From assembly GCF_008831285.2 (NCBI RefSeq), contig NC_045138.2, positions 8,213,205 to 8,277,204 on the forward strand: 64,000 nt of DNA, written 5' to 3'. The notes under the pieces are model-generated. The model was not told where the DNA came from. It worked only from the letters and a program-made list of their open reading frames with translations, and did no database searches. Positions 1 through 12,622 of this stretch are shown here, piece after piece (position 1 is the first letter of the stretch; each line of letters begins with the position of its first letter). The stretch is from Nymphaea colorata (Eukaryota > Streptophyta > Magnoliopsida > Nymphaeales > Nymphaeaceae). The position numbers were made by a program, and so were the translations under genes.

Positions 1-958
1 ATGGTCAACCGGAGGAAAAAAGAAGAAAAATCCAGCATGATCAGGTGTTTCAGGTTGAATCCCGCCAGCATCGATTGCACCATTTTTACCTGGTTGCTGC
101 AACTGGCGCAGACGAAGCACCTGGGAGGTAGATCATGAATCTGAAAAACACAACGACTACAATCTTCATGATTGGAGTCCTTATAAGCAGTAGAATGTGA
201 AGTCAACCAAGACATATATGTGGTCTTCACCATATGTTCAGGTCACCTGCATGGGCGAACTGTCTAACAATTTGAATGTGCATTTAGTAAAGGTACTATA
301 GTTGAATCATTGTTACAGAAAGATGCGAAATGTACGGAAGAACTAATTATGTTTCAAGAAAATGTCAATAAATCAAGTTAAAATTCTTTTTGTAACAAAC
401 CTCCAAAAAAATTCATTTGCTTACTGAAGACAGCTCGAACCAGCCAATTCCACTGGAACATAAGCCATTGTAAAAGTGGGACGAGTTCATGCCCTACCGT
501 GTTTCGATGAGGAGCCGATATGATGCATTTTACACTTACTATCGACAACATTCCCAAGCATACTGTAACCCAGTAATCTTTGGAAATATTAATTTGAATG
601 GTTGCTTTGCCACCAACCATTGGCTGGGACTCCGACAGTATGTTAGTTTACCAAGCTTATGCGAATGGAATGGCATTCAAACTAGATCCATTGGATTTGA
701 TGTTCCAAACAAAAGCTCTTCAAAGTTACAGATTCGTGACCTCGAATACTAAGGAACATAGACTAGAATAAACATTATTTAAGGTAAGATTATAACATAA
801 CATCGTATTCATGTAAAGGTGGTCCATGAGCCATATGCCAGGCCCTTTCGCTTCCTTCAAAAGAAACGGCAGTATGTCAAGCATCTAAAAGACAGTCTGT
901 ATACAAATATGAACAGAGGGAGAACAGCTTCACGGATGGGACTGTAGGTTCCATGCAA
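1..958. other. Left edge and 3' flank of the ML-protein gene; no firm gene
   Basis: I see no gene I can name here. On the minus strand, positions about 1-150 form an open frame to the window edge. It is preceded by an acceptor-like tttttcag, contains two closely spaced Cys-x-x-Cys-like pairs (C-F-V-C and A-S-C), and has a possible donor after the codon for Gln. A plus-strand 45-codon frame overlaps it, so neither is certain. The rest is AT-rich and is probably the 3' UTR and downstream flank of the gene ending at 959. Confidence 0.3.
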
Positions 959-3900
959 TCAATCAGCAGCAACCGATGATGCAAAACCGATGCTAAAACC
1001 AAAGTTGATACAGGTCAGCTGTTTGCCCTGGGGGCTGATCATCTTCATGGTCAGCCAGTAATTTCCCTGCAAATAAAGCACACATGAAAATTAGATTTAC
1101 TTAATGCAGAAAGTAAACCAAATTGGAACTAGTGAATATAATTCTTTGGCCAACGAAAATAAGTTTATGTAAAACTTACAGGAGGAGTGAACCCCGGCAA
1201 ACTCTGGGAATGCTCAAGCACAAAGTCACCCGATGCTGGGCAGGTTGTCTCGGTGCAGAGATCATGGGTTTCAGAATGAATATGTATACCAAAGTAGGAG
1301 ACTTCAATAAGCAGCTTACCACCGGTGATGGGTTCCTCTGGTTAGGAAGGAAGTGGATAAATTAAACTCAGTAAAAGCAAGAGTTTGCAATATTTAGCAT
1401 GCATGAACCATATTTGCAAACTGAAAAATGCACTGATGGCAGATAACTTTTAGGATAATCCCAGTGAGGCAATGAGAGTCTATTAGAGACAAATCCAGTA
1501 AGAAAGAGGACGATAAGCAAAACAGACACTACCAAACAAATGATATACTGAGAGTTCACATATCTCCCACCATCACATGCATGCTAGTAGCACTTGTACA
1601 TGGCAACGTGATTGTTGAAAGGATTAAGATGAAAAATACACATGGGACTGTAAGACATAAATCAACATGACAATCAAGTAAAACAGGTGATATCAAAATT
1701 GATCACATGCATGGATCTAGAGCCTAGGCAGAAAAACATAGGTGCCATGGCTAACAGCATCAAATTACTTGGTGTTTCTTGGGACATGATTCTCCTGGCA
1801 GGCTTGTCAGTGTAAACACGATGGTAGAGCGAGTGACATGATGGTAGACTGAGTGACCAAACCTGTAATCTCACTAACAATGGCACACCAGCATCTCAAA
1901 GTGCATCCATGCTATAGCTACTATTAAATAACAAATGCAAGACAACCAACTTATGGGGATCGTGTATAACCTGCAGTAATATCACTACATATAGCCAGAC
2001 AAGATCCTATTCTACCAAGGAATGGATCTGATTATATCAAAGAACTAGAGCTAAAATATGATATATTTGACACCAGCATTGTAAGTATAGTACCATAACA
2101 TACTATATGCTACAAACTCCAACTGTTGTGCACAGTTGGCCAACGCAGGAATCTACCTTGCGAATCACTCTAGTCAAAACGGACGGGGGGGGGGGGGGGG
2201 GGGGGGTGGGGGTTGTGTGGTTACCAAAACCCTTCTCTCTTTCTCTGTCTCTCTCGCTTGTCCATGAGTTTACCATTGAGTACCATCGGGGACCAAGGTT
2301 TCCCCTCTCTCCCCCTTTTGGGGTCGACAAAAATCTCTCTCTCTCTCCACTCCACCCCACCCCAGCAGTCCCAAGTCCCTGACAGCTGTTGTCAAGGACC
2401 AGGGTTTTCCCCTCTCAGAAGATCCCGAAGCCCCTCTTTTGGCGCTCGGTGGAACTCTCTCTCTCCCTCAATAGTAAATTAAATTCATTTTTAATGGAGG
2501 ATGATCCTTTAGTCCATCAGTCATTAATATGTTTTTTAATCTTTTCATGTTGGAAACTTCCGATTTTCTCTGGTTAGAAATATCACATTACTTTTATCTG
2601 ACGCAGCCAAGTGCTGAGTCAACTGGCAGACCTGGCAACCCAATTGTTAGCTGATCTGAGCCTGATTCACAGGTTTGCTAATGATGCACTTAGAACTGAA
2701 TTGTCACACCTTTGAAGCTAGTTCCAAGGGTGAAATTATGCTGTGTCATGCATATGTTATGTTATGGTACAATACAAGAGTGTACTTCACCTTACACCTT
2801 CGAAACAGGAAAAAAAAAGCAACCAAATTTCCATTTTTTTAGTTTGACATTACACAAGTTCCTAAGAGTGTACTTCACCTTACACCTTCGAAACAGGAAA
2901 AAAAAAAAAAGCAACCAAATGTCCATTTTTTTAGTTTGACATTACACAAGTTCCTTAAGACTGAACATCAATTGTATCAACTATCAAGACAGGCATTTTT
3001 ACACATTTAAAATGGAAAAATAAAATTTAGGGCTGATTTCATACACCAAGATTAGGGGTTTGTGCTTTCCTTGCATGGAAGTATGTAGATACGTTTCTCT
3101 ATGGCTGATAGTGTTTATATATATATATATATATATACCCAAGCCCTAATACTTGCCCTCGTGCATGTATAATACAACGATATCTGTATCAACATCATGT
3201 GCTTCTATACTCATCCCCACGTTAGTACTTTTCGTAAACTTGTAACACATGTTACCCAAGACCAAGAGCATAGAACTCCAAAAGGAAGACAGAGTATGAC
3301 TATAAGTGCTTTCGCATAGAAAAGGCTGTGCAGGTTATGAAATTAACAGTAAATAAGAGAAAAAGAATTGACCATGAGGGAGGGGAAAAAAATTATTCTA
3401 ACCTAACGAATCGATTTTAATACGGGTCACGGGAGCATCACAAATGCGCCAATCGCAGCATAAGAAGAAACAGAGTATAGGATAATTTCAAACAGGTGCA
3501 TGTTAGGAGGAGTGGTGACACTTTCTGGATGCACTAGCACTGCCAAAATACTAACAAAGACCGTCTCAAATCTCAAGATAAAAGGGCAAGCAAGAAGACC
3601 AAACACCCATAGACATAGAAAAAGATGCACTTGACCTAAACAACCCATATCGGAAGATTGAGAAGGTAATTGGAACTTGGGAGTCCGTAGGAACACAAGA
3701 ACATTTTCGTCTGTCGATGTTCTGTATCAGAAATGGCTCGTGTAATCGGATCCCAAAAAAAGATAAAAAGGTCCGCGATAACCTTAAACGAAGAAGCATC
3801 AGCTCCAACGGGAAACCATTTAGAAAGAAGACAACGAGTAATCCAGAAAATATTCACAGAGAAAATTAACCTAAAGAAAAGGCCTAGGGAGAGAACTCAA

Positions 3901-4423
3901 TACCTGTGGTGGCCGAGATGCTGAAAGTGGCAGGTTTCCCCCTCTCGACTGGATCTGGGTTGATGTCCAGTCCCTTCACCTTAACCGCATAATTATCTCT
4001 ACCACCTGCAACCACCATCCCGAAAACGAATCACCCAAATAAGAAAAGGAGGAAACAAGCCATTAGCCATCGTCCCAACTACCCCCGAGAAATTTCTTGG
4101 ATCTTTTTGCATTTACAGAAGAAGATAATCTAACCGAAATCCAGTCAAAGGCTTTATCAAGCCCTGTAAAATCTCATATTACAAAAGAAGTGATGCAACA
4201 ACAAGAAGATCACGATTTACTACGACGGAAAGGAAATCGTGAGGATTAAAAAGGGACGTAACCCATGAATTGATATTTTTCTTCTCCTTTTCTTATGATT
4301 CAGAACAAACAGGTACTCACTGCAATAGGCGACATCTTTTGCGAAGATGGGGCTTGCCAGCAGGAGGACAACTGCTGCCGCGATTAAGAGTCTGGGAAGA
4401 GATTTGATGAGAATGGAATCCAT
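959..4423 (-). CDS. MD-2-related lipid-recognition (ML/NPC2-like) secreted protein, 4 exons
   Basis: Exons on the minus strand are 4423-4321, 4005-3904, 1337-1180 and 1066-959, giving 157 codons including the stop (156 residues). All three introns are GT-AG and all phases join. Residues 1-28 form a hydrophobic secretion signal ending near SPIFA-KD. The mature part is a single ML domain with the family hallmarks VKG-DI-PDPVERG, ATFSISATT, GGKLLIEVSYFGI, a His-Ser-Glu-Thr-His-Asp-Leu-Cys block, CPASGDFVLEHSQ, LPGFTPPGNYWLTMKM and a terminal LTCINFGF. Length and cysteine pattern match plant proteins often annotated as phosphatidylglycerol/phosphatidylinositol transfer proteins or ROSY1-like. The family binds sterols or phospholipids in a beta-sandwich pocket, in the secretory pathway or apoplast. 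Intron 2 is 2566 bp and repeat-filled. The start is the only ATG giving the signal peptide. I am sure of the family; the ligand is unknown. Confidence 0.93.
2185..2206 (+). repeat. Uninterrupted run of 22 G
   Basis: A 22-base G homopolymer is followed after one T by five more G and then by CT-rich sequence. It lies in intron 2 of the ML-protein gene, so the pre-mRNA (minus strand) carries a C run. Such runs can form G-quadruplex or i-motif structures and are prone to sequencing and assembly length error. Confidence 0.9.
2213..2480 (+). repeat. CT-rich low-complexity tract inside ML gene intron 2
   Basis: Several (CT)n blocks alternate with two imperfect copies of a gaccaRGGtttYcccctctc segment, near 2300 and 2397. 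The ORFs that cross it on both strands are compositional and not protein-like. Confidence 0.6.
2776..2956. repeat. Two-copy tandem duplication of about 88-92 bp
   Basis: The segment beginning agagtgtacttcacc and ending tacacaagttcc occurs twice head to tail, about 2776-2863 and 2864-2956. The copies are nearly identical except for the length of an internal A run. It lies in intron 2 of the ML-protein gene. Confidence 0.85.
3115..3137. repeat. (TA)n microsatellite
   Basis: Perfect TA dinucleotide run in intron 2 of the ML-protein gene. Similar short runs occur near 5289-5310 and 6058-6076. Confidence 0.85.
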
Positions 4424-5700
4424 GACTGTGCCCAGAGGAAGAAGATGAAGACGATTATATGGAATCGAATAAAAGAAGGGAAGGAAGGGTCGGTAAGAAA
4501 CTTGCAGAAGGGAGGGGAGATGTTAGGTGGGGAGAGGGAGAGAGCGCGAGAAGTAAGACGTGTGCTTTTAATACTTTGCGTGATGGAAGGGTGCAGACTC
4601 CAGAGAGAAACAAAAAGATCTTCGGAATTTTCTCGTAGTTATCCACCAAGACCATCACTTCTTGTTAATGCTCGTATCGGTATTTTGCCCGCTTGACGAG
4701 ACAACGTCGGGCTGGTACGGGCTTCCAGAAGATTAGTTCTTTGTTTTAAATTATTGTAAAATAATTTTTCAGTTGCTTTTTAAATAAAAATGAGAAATAA
4801 GCCAAAATATGTTCGTGGCCACCAACAGAAACCCGAGACAATGAGTGCTGCTGATACTGACGATGTTTGACTCGCGATCAGCTTTAAGACGACCATGTTG
4901 ATTGGTTTGCATTGGAAACATAACCTCAAGAGTTGAAGAACAAAAACATAAGCGATGAGATAATGCCATACAAATTAAGTTGCATGTCTCTTGTGCGATG
5001 ATTTTTGTTCTTGGGGGATCGTCGGTTGGTTATTTTTCTGTTAAGCTTGTCCCATTAGCAGTTTAATTAATATAACAGATTGGATTTAAACTCAAACGAA
5101 ACCTCAATTTTTGCCAGATTGTTTATGTGATTTCACGATTATAAGATCATCTAATGAGCGCTATTATTTTAAGTTTATAGGGCACATTTGTCTAATGATT
5201 TGTGATAAAAATTATTAAGGAACGGGGTTGTTTCGGTAGACAAAGCGTGCGTCAGTCGGCAACATATAATAATGTATGGCCTGAAAATATATATATATAT
5301 ATATATATAGATATATAAACTAAACCGTGCTCTGGACAGCTGACTTCAACCATTCAATCCTGTCCATCGAACGGCTGAGATCAGCTCATTGTAAAGTCGC
5401 GGGCGGTGGTGGGGAAGGGGTGAAGCCAAGGTGCAGGGCGTCAGAGGTTGTCGACGGGGTGTGAAGCCTTCACCGTGAAGATGGGCGACGAACACCGCAG
5501 ATCACGATGAGCGAGACCTGGAGAGGGAAAGAGAGAGGCTGCGGTGCAGGTCGTCAGAGATCGGTACGGCATCACCAGAGTGAAGATGGGTGGCGAACAG
5601 GGAAAGGCGAGGGAGAGCTTCGCACCTGTGTTAAAACAAGGATGTTGCCGGTTAGCATCCCTCGATGCGGGTGGACCCACCTAAGGGCGAAGCCAGAGTA
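4424..5700 (-). promoter_or_regulatory. Upstream region and probable 5' UTR of the ML-protein gene
   Basis: Directly upstream of the minus-strand ATG at 4423 the transcript would begin in a CT-rich leader. A TATA-like agtattaaaag on the minus strand lies near 4563-4573, which would put the start near 4540. Further out is an AT-rich region with a TA microsatellite near 5289. Then comes a GC-richer block (5440-5690) made of loosely repeated gtgaagatgggYgRcgaacA segments. No coding potential was recognised. Confidence 0.35.
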
Positions 5701-6425
5701 GTAGAGTACGGTTAGAATGGGTTATGGTTTACTTCAATTTAAAAAAAAAAAAAAAAATTTACATGTAAATTTTAAAAAGTTCAACTTGTTTTATATAAAA
5801 CATTTTAAAAATAATTCAATGGTAATCAAATTTTAGAAACTTTGACGGCATCCATCGTTTAACACAGGTGGGAGAGAGGAAGGAGCCGCTGCTTCCGCCG
5901 GTGCTCCTCTGGCAGATTTAGGGAAGAGGGGGAGGCAGCCGGCGTGAGGAAAGGCACCGGCAGCTGCCAGTGCTCGTGGATGAAAAAGGAAAGGCATAGG
6001 AGAGAGAGAGAGAGGATTGTTGAGATCACCTGTCATATTTAAATATATGATTCAGTTTATATATATATATATATATGAAAAGGACTGATCTCCTTGGTTT
6101 TTAATCCTTAATTTTTTCCAAATTAACACTTAACAGTTGGTAAAAAAACAAGGAATAATATGAGATGATTCGTACTTTTTTTCTTTTCGAATATCAGCTT
6201 GTATTGGCACCCATGCCAGACCTTGAAAGAGCCATTCAGATAATCTCAATTTTCTTACTTTCTTATCATTTAAAATAAGTCAACTCCGCAAGATTCACAT
6301 AGGCAGACAGTCAAGTGTTTCCACATCGTTCGACAAATTCTTACAAATTTCTGTTGAGGATCTCTTTCCGAGCTCATATATTATCCATGCATCTTAAACT
6401 AAATAATCGTTAGCAGGTTGTAGGA
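5701..6425. other. Intergenic, no recognised gene
   Basis: AT-rich sequence with a poly-A tract near 5743, a short GC-rich purine block (5870-6020) ending in a GA microsatellite, and a TA run near 6058-6076. A roughly 22-bp stretch near 5848-5866 is close to the reverse complement of one near 5625-5645, which may be the remains of an inverted repeat. Confidence 0.4.
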
Positions 6426-6431
6426 CCTTTA

Positions 6432-6585
6432 CCTCTGTTTTCAATAGAAGACGAACATAACCCCGACTTCCAGTTGCAGCAGAAGATGGTCACACAGTTC
6501 CTGCAGCTCAACCGGGACGAGGACTTCACAATGGAGAGAGCTTTACAACCGCGGTTCTATTTGCTATGAGAAACACCGTGCAGGT
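6432..6585 (+). pseudogene. Possible orphan exon fragment
   Basis: After an acceptor-like ttttcaatag, a 40-codon frame reads EDEHNPDFQLQQKMVTQFLQ and continues to a TGA near 6568. A donor-like GTGCAG|gtatta follows. The acidic NPDF segment faintly recalls the start of plant histidine-containing phosphotransfer proteins, but the match is short and no flanking exons were found. A second open frame overlaps it. It could be a captured gene fragment or chance. Confidence 0.2.
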
Positions 6586-6599
6586 ATTACTTCTCTTTT

Positions 6600-7109
6600 T
6601 CTAAATCTGAATGCCTTGGAGATCTTTTTCTAAACCATCCTTCCAGCCGAATCAACCCCTACTTACAGGTTCATGCTCATATGAGGACGGGAACTCCGCC
6701 TCGATCATTTTAATGTCATTCAGATCCTGCCCCTCATGGTCGGATGCTGACCTAAAACCAACAACGTCACATACGGATATTGATATCATTGAGTCTACCA
6801 ATTCAACTTCGTGGTTTTCACAGATGCAGTTATAAGATAAACTTGCGCACAGATTAACAATTGTGAATGCGATATTGAATTCTATCACTAAAAATCAATC
6901 ATTTCCATTCATGCACAACAGGGCAGTTGCCAAATAATTGGCATTCTAAAAGGAAAAAAAACTGAATGGCGAATAAATAGGCAATCAAAGAAGGGGTAAA
7001 CATGGGATGTTCCTTTCCACCATCACTTATTTGAAGCGACAACTTGAAGTCATTACCAGGTCATGTTGATGGTGCCGAAGCAGTTTCACAATTAAGAATC
7101 TGTTACATT
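6600..7109 (-). other. Downstream flank and probable 3' UTR of the copper ATPase gene
   Basis: This follows the minus-strand stop codon at 7110. There is no recognisable domain. The small ORFs on either strand (6611-6835 and 6652-6888) have no family features. Confidence 0.4.
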
Positions 7110-10100
7110 TCATACAGAATTTGAATAATGTACATCGTCCTGATTGTCTTGGACGTGTAAAGGCTTCCTATAAGATTGAAGGAGTAGAGAAGAGCAAACT
7201 ACACTAAGCGATGAAGCAGCCATGCAAGCACCAGCAAGCCAAGGTGGTAGCCTGATTCCAGTGAATGGAAAAAGAATTCCAGCAGCTATTGGCAATCCCA
7301 GAACATTGTAACCCAGAGCCCACACATAGTTCAGCCGGATTCTTGATAACGTTTTTCTTGATAGATCAATTGCAGTGACAACATCTTCAAGATTGCTCTT
7401 TATCAAAACAATGTCAGCTGCTTCTATAGCAACATCAGTCCCAGCACCAATTGCCATACCAACATCAGCAGCGGCCAGAGCAGGTGAGTCGTTTATACCA
7501 TCACCAACCATTGCTACTGTCACCCCTTTCATCTGAAAATGATATAGAAATTAAGCAGTTCATACTTCAAGGATTTAAATAACTTTGCTGGAGCTCCTAG
7601 AAGACAAAAATAACCGTGGAAGAAGTAGAACAAAATTGTTTCATGGCATACAGAAGCAAAGCAGGATTTCTTCACGCATTATTGAAACCCTTGAAGTACA
7701 TATATTCTAAATCCTCAAAAATACAGGAGAGTCTTATAAGCTTACACGTTAATAAAATCACTCTGTTAAGAAGAACAGAATTGTCAATTCCAAGGTTCAC
7801 ATCAGGCACAAAAATGTGAGAAAGATCACCAATACATATTTAACAACTAAACTAACTAGCAAGAACATAAATGTTTCCATGAACACTTGCAAGCACCACC
7901 TAAATTTTAAAGCAGACAAAACGGTTTACCAAACAATGTTTCAGCAAAACATAACATCAGTGCTCAAATACGTACATCGAAAGATTGGGATATGAGATCC
8001 ATAGAGCAATCATTTCTCAGATCAAGGAACACAATCATTTTTAAGAAACAATTACAGAAAATACTAGTGGGAACTTCATAGCATGGAAAACAGCTTAGTG
8101 ACACAAAATCCAAATAATCCCAGGTTTAAAGCACAGATCAAAATAAAGCAAGCAGTCAAGGGCTAGACCATATGAGTGTTTCAAATCCTATATGAGGGTT
8201 TCGATCTAGGTCACATGGACTCTTCATTTAAGGTGCCACATCAGCATCGATGCAACATGAGTGTGGGTGCGGATGCAGGTGTGGCTCTAAAACACACCCG
8301 GGCACAGTCAACGCACGTCCGATGCTGCTGACTGCACCCACCTGTTTTTTCTCTCTCTCGTCGTTCAAAAAGGACAACACCACCTGATTGTCGACGACCA
8401 GTCTGTCGCCCTTTCTAAAGGACAAGAGTCTGTCGTCCTTTTTAAAGGATGACTAGTTTGTCCTCCTTTACAAAGGATGACCAGACAGCCAAAATTTTAA
8501 AAGAACTTTATTTTATTGAATGTAAATTTTTAAAAATAAACTAAAATGACCTTTAAATAAAATTTAATTTTCAGCAAAAAATGTAAACGTACTCTCTCGC
8601 CGCAACCCCTCTGAGATGTGCTACACCCGCACTGCACCCCACACCCATGTGACATAGGTTTGGACTTTGCATGCACTCGCAGTAATCCCATGAAGTAATC
8701 CCATGAATGCTATCCGACCATGCCTACCAATATAGTGTTTGCCAACTTCACCAAACCAAAGAAAGGGACTAAGCTTCTCACACATTTAAGCTGCCCGAAT
8801 TACTAGTATCTATTGAGTCCATATTTTTTCCAGAAACTACCATCAGTATATCAGCCTGCACCTGTCAAGATGATGCACATGCATGAGAAACCAATCATTG
8901 ATGGAAATGTGAAACAGAAAGTTGGTAACCTGAAGCTCCTTAATTTTTTCAGCTTTGCCTAAGGGATCTGTCTCAGCAAAAACACTGTGTATGCCAACCT
9001 CCTTAGCAACTGCTGCAGCTGTAGCCCAGTTATCTCCAGTTACCATGATGCTAGATATATGCATAGAACGGAGAAATGAGACAACCCGCTCAGCTTCTGG
9101 TTTTACAGGATCAGTAACTGCAAAAGCTCCAACGACTTTTCCTTCTATGGCAACTAGTATGCATGTTCGTGCAAGTTGCTCAGCACCAGTAATATAATAT
9201 TCAACTTCATGAGACAATTCAATATTGGCATCAAGCATTAGCCTTTTGTTTCCGACCAGAACCTTCCTATTGCCAATGGTAACACTTACTCCAGTGCCAG
9301 GATGGGCCTGAAAGTCTTTTGTGTCAAGTGATGGAGCAATTGTTGAACCATACTGGTGCCTTAGGTTCTTGGCATGCTCCACCACTGCCTTTGCAAGAGG
9401 ATGTTCACTGTATGCCTGCACGTGCAACATCCAGTCATAGATGTACCACGATATGCTTCTGTATTGAAAAGAACTTAAATAGCAAATTCAATCCAACAGC
9501 AAATAGAATCTGCAGTAGCAAAAAAAACAAACAGCTGAAAGCCTATAAACTAGCTACACTAGCTAACTCATGGCCCAATATATATTTAAATAATTTAAAA
9601 TGATTAGACATAAAGACCAGACCAGGTTAATGGAGTTTAGTTCTTTGTGCTACAGAAATTTCTGCTGATTTATAAAAGTTTATTCGGCAAGGTGATAAGC
9701 ATATTTTAAAGTTCAGGAAAGAAATTCGTCCCAGTTTCATGAGTCCAATGAAGATCAAAAGTAAGGTTGTAAGGCTGAAGTACAAATTTTTCAAAGGAAA
9801 AACGGGATTACCTTAGCTTAAACATGTAGTACCGTCACTGGACCAGCCTGAAGACTCACTATAAGGTCAGAATGGTATTTGAGTTCAAGGCATTTCCTAG
9901 ATGAGCATCTGCCGAAAGGCTAATTCATGCCTAGAAGCTTCAGAAGCTCCAGTCTTCAAAAAATTATAAAGAATACATAATTAAAGCCATGCAAGGACAC
10001 ATAGCCTGCCTACAAGAGTGAAGTGCTTCAACTTTCGTCATTTGAGTCCTCAGACCAGGTTTCTCCCTATTGATAAATCTTACATATTCTCCTGAGATAT

Positions 10101-12591
10101 TTAGGAACAAAGTCACCTTCCCTAATCCATGTATAACTACAAAGGATAATTATTTAAAGCATTATTTTGCAATTTAAACTGTATCTTGACTTGCATGAAG
10201 AATTATTACCTCAGCAGCTGCAGCCATGTCACAAAGTTCCTGGACCGGTACATTAGAGAACCGCATTGTGCTAACGACAAATGGCTTCCCAACAGTAAGT
10301 GTTCCAGTTTTATCAAACACGACAGCCTTCACCTGAAATTCAAACAGTAAGAATGTAGGTAATTCATTTTTTCCAACAAGCACACTTCTCTCTTTCATTG
10401 TTCTCTTGCCTAGGTGCTCTCATAATTGGCATTGGTCACTAAACATGCAATCCTCAAGTTCTTTTTCAAGAAACAATTTGAGATTTTAAGTAGCTCTGAA
10501 TTACTTGCCTTATGTGCATTTTCAAGTGCATTTCCACCTTTGATTAAAACACCCTGAGAAGCTCCTTTCCCAGTGGCAACCATAACAGCAGTTGGAGTTG
10601 CAAGCCCAAGAGCACATGGGCAAGCAACAACCAGTACAGAAATTCCAAATTGTAATGCTAACTCAAACGTATCCATTGCCTTTGGAATCCATCTCTTTGG
10701 GTAAACCCCAGCTTCACCAGGTATGAACCATCCAAGCCAAGTAATTAGTGCTGCCACTACAACCTGGAAAAGGGAAATCGAGAAAGGAAAAACAGATCTT
10801 AGTCATGCTTATGTTATAGTCTAAAAAAAACCACGGTTATCAGTGGAAAATGACTGTCGGTCATGTTATTCACAATGCCATCTCTTGCTGTTGTATCACC
10901 AGTTATAACGACAAAGCAAGAACTTTGCACTTTTTCTGAAATGATGTAAATCAAATATGGCTTACTTTCCATCCACGAGTAAAGAATTCTACTTAAATCA
11001 ACTGTAGCCAAGCAAATGGAAGACTGCCTATATATTCTCCACTTTCTTAACTTTAGCACAAGACTTGGGAACATCCTTGATTCTTACCATGGGAACAAAG
11101 AACCTGGAGATACGGTCTGCCAACTTTTGAACTGGTGCTCTAGCCATCTGAGCTGCCTCTACAAGCTGAACAATCTTGGACAATGCAGTCTCAGATCCAA
11201 CATGAGTAGCTTTAACCAGTAAACACCCGTTCTCATTCATTGTTCCCCCAATAACCTGTTCACAAAACTCTCCGTTCCTGTTAGCACAAGGAAAAAAAAA
11301 TGATAAAAAATCAGCTAGGGCGGAGCAACGTAATAAACGACCTTATCTCCAGGCCTCTTAGCAACAGGAGTTGCTTCCCCTGTAATCATGCTCTCATTCA
11401 CATGGCTCTGGCCCCTTATTACAACACCATCAACAGGAACTTTTGCACCAGGAAGGATCTTAATTACATCATTTCTCTGTATCAGCTGGGTACTAATCTC
11501 CATTTCAGATATCACACTCCCAACTGAATCCAAGTCTAGCAGAAAGGCAGTGTCAGGAGCAAGACCCACAAGCTTGGCTAGAGCATCTGATGTCTTCCCT
11601 TTTGCCACAACCTCCAAATATTTACCCAAAAGAATAAATGATATTAACATGACACTTGTCTCAAAGAAATCCTGCCCTTGAAATGCATCAGAAGTAGCAG
11701 CTTTCATGACTGTATAGACAGAATAAAAGTATGCAGCATTTGTGCCCAACGCTACCAGCACATCCATATTTGCAGAGCCACGTTTCAGTGCATGATAGGA
11801 TCCAATATAAAACCTAAAAGGATAACAGGACAACATAAGACAAAAGAATAGCAGCTACGGACAGAAATTGACCTGATTGGGTGCAAATAATATATCATTT
11901 GCAAGATTACGTACCATAATGTGTTTCAAAACTACTCCACATTTACAGGCATGATAAAAAAATAAGGATCTCAAACAAAATCGGTGAAAATATGGAACAT
12001 TGAGAACCATTGAGCAGAATACCTAGTCATGTTAAAGAGGTCCTATACTTTTATATATATGGAACAGCAAACTAGAATTATACAGTCATAGCAACATGTG
12101 GGCACCATCTCAGAAAGAAAGTAACTGACGTAATGCAAATCTTCTTTCTCCAATTTCCAAAAGTATCAATAGTTCACCATTGTTTATATCAAGATAAACT
12201 ATATATTTAATTGATGGGGTTCCAACAAAAATATAACCATACATTACACTAAGTATATAGAGTTTAGCAAAGTGCTATTTCCCTCAAAACAGGATGATGC
12301 CAACAAAGTGAACGCATTCAAATAAAAGTTTGAAAAAGTGAAAACTCAGTCAACCTAGACGTCGTAGCAGTTCATGATTCTATATGGAGAAGAAGCAGTC
12401 TCTGAAGGAAACTACACCCATCTGACGAAAAGATAAACATACTGTGAGCAGGAGATACTATTTATTGCGAGGATCATTAAAGTCCTTTTTACCAAGAAAA
12501 TAGAAATCAGAAAAAGTAAACTTCATCCTTCATTAAAAGCATGGCAGGTAATACCAACAGAAACTTGAAAGTCAAACCCAGTAACTGCATG

Positions 12592-12622
<31 letters not shown>

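Noticed and set aside
2103-2482. Overlapping ORFs around the G22 run
   Set aside because: Poly-Gly/poly-Pro and Ser-Leu repeats are products of homopolymer and CT repeats within an intron.
8955-9197. Plus-strand ORFs across the copper ATPase exons (also 11388-11681, 13080-13385, 13608-13811)
   Set aside because: They are antisense shadows of the minus-strand exons.
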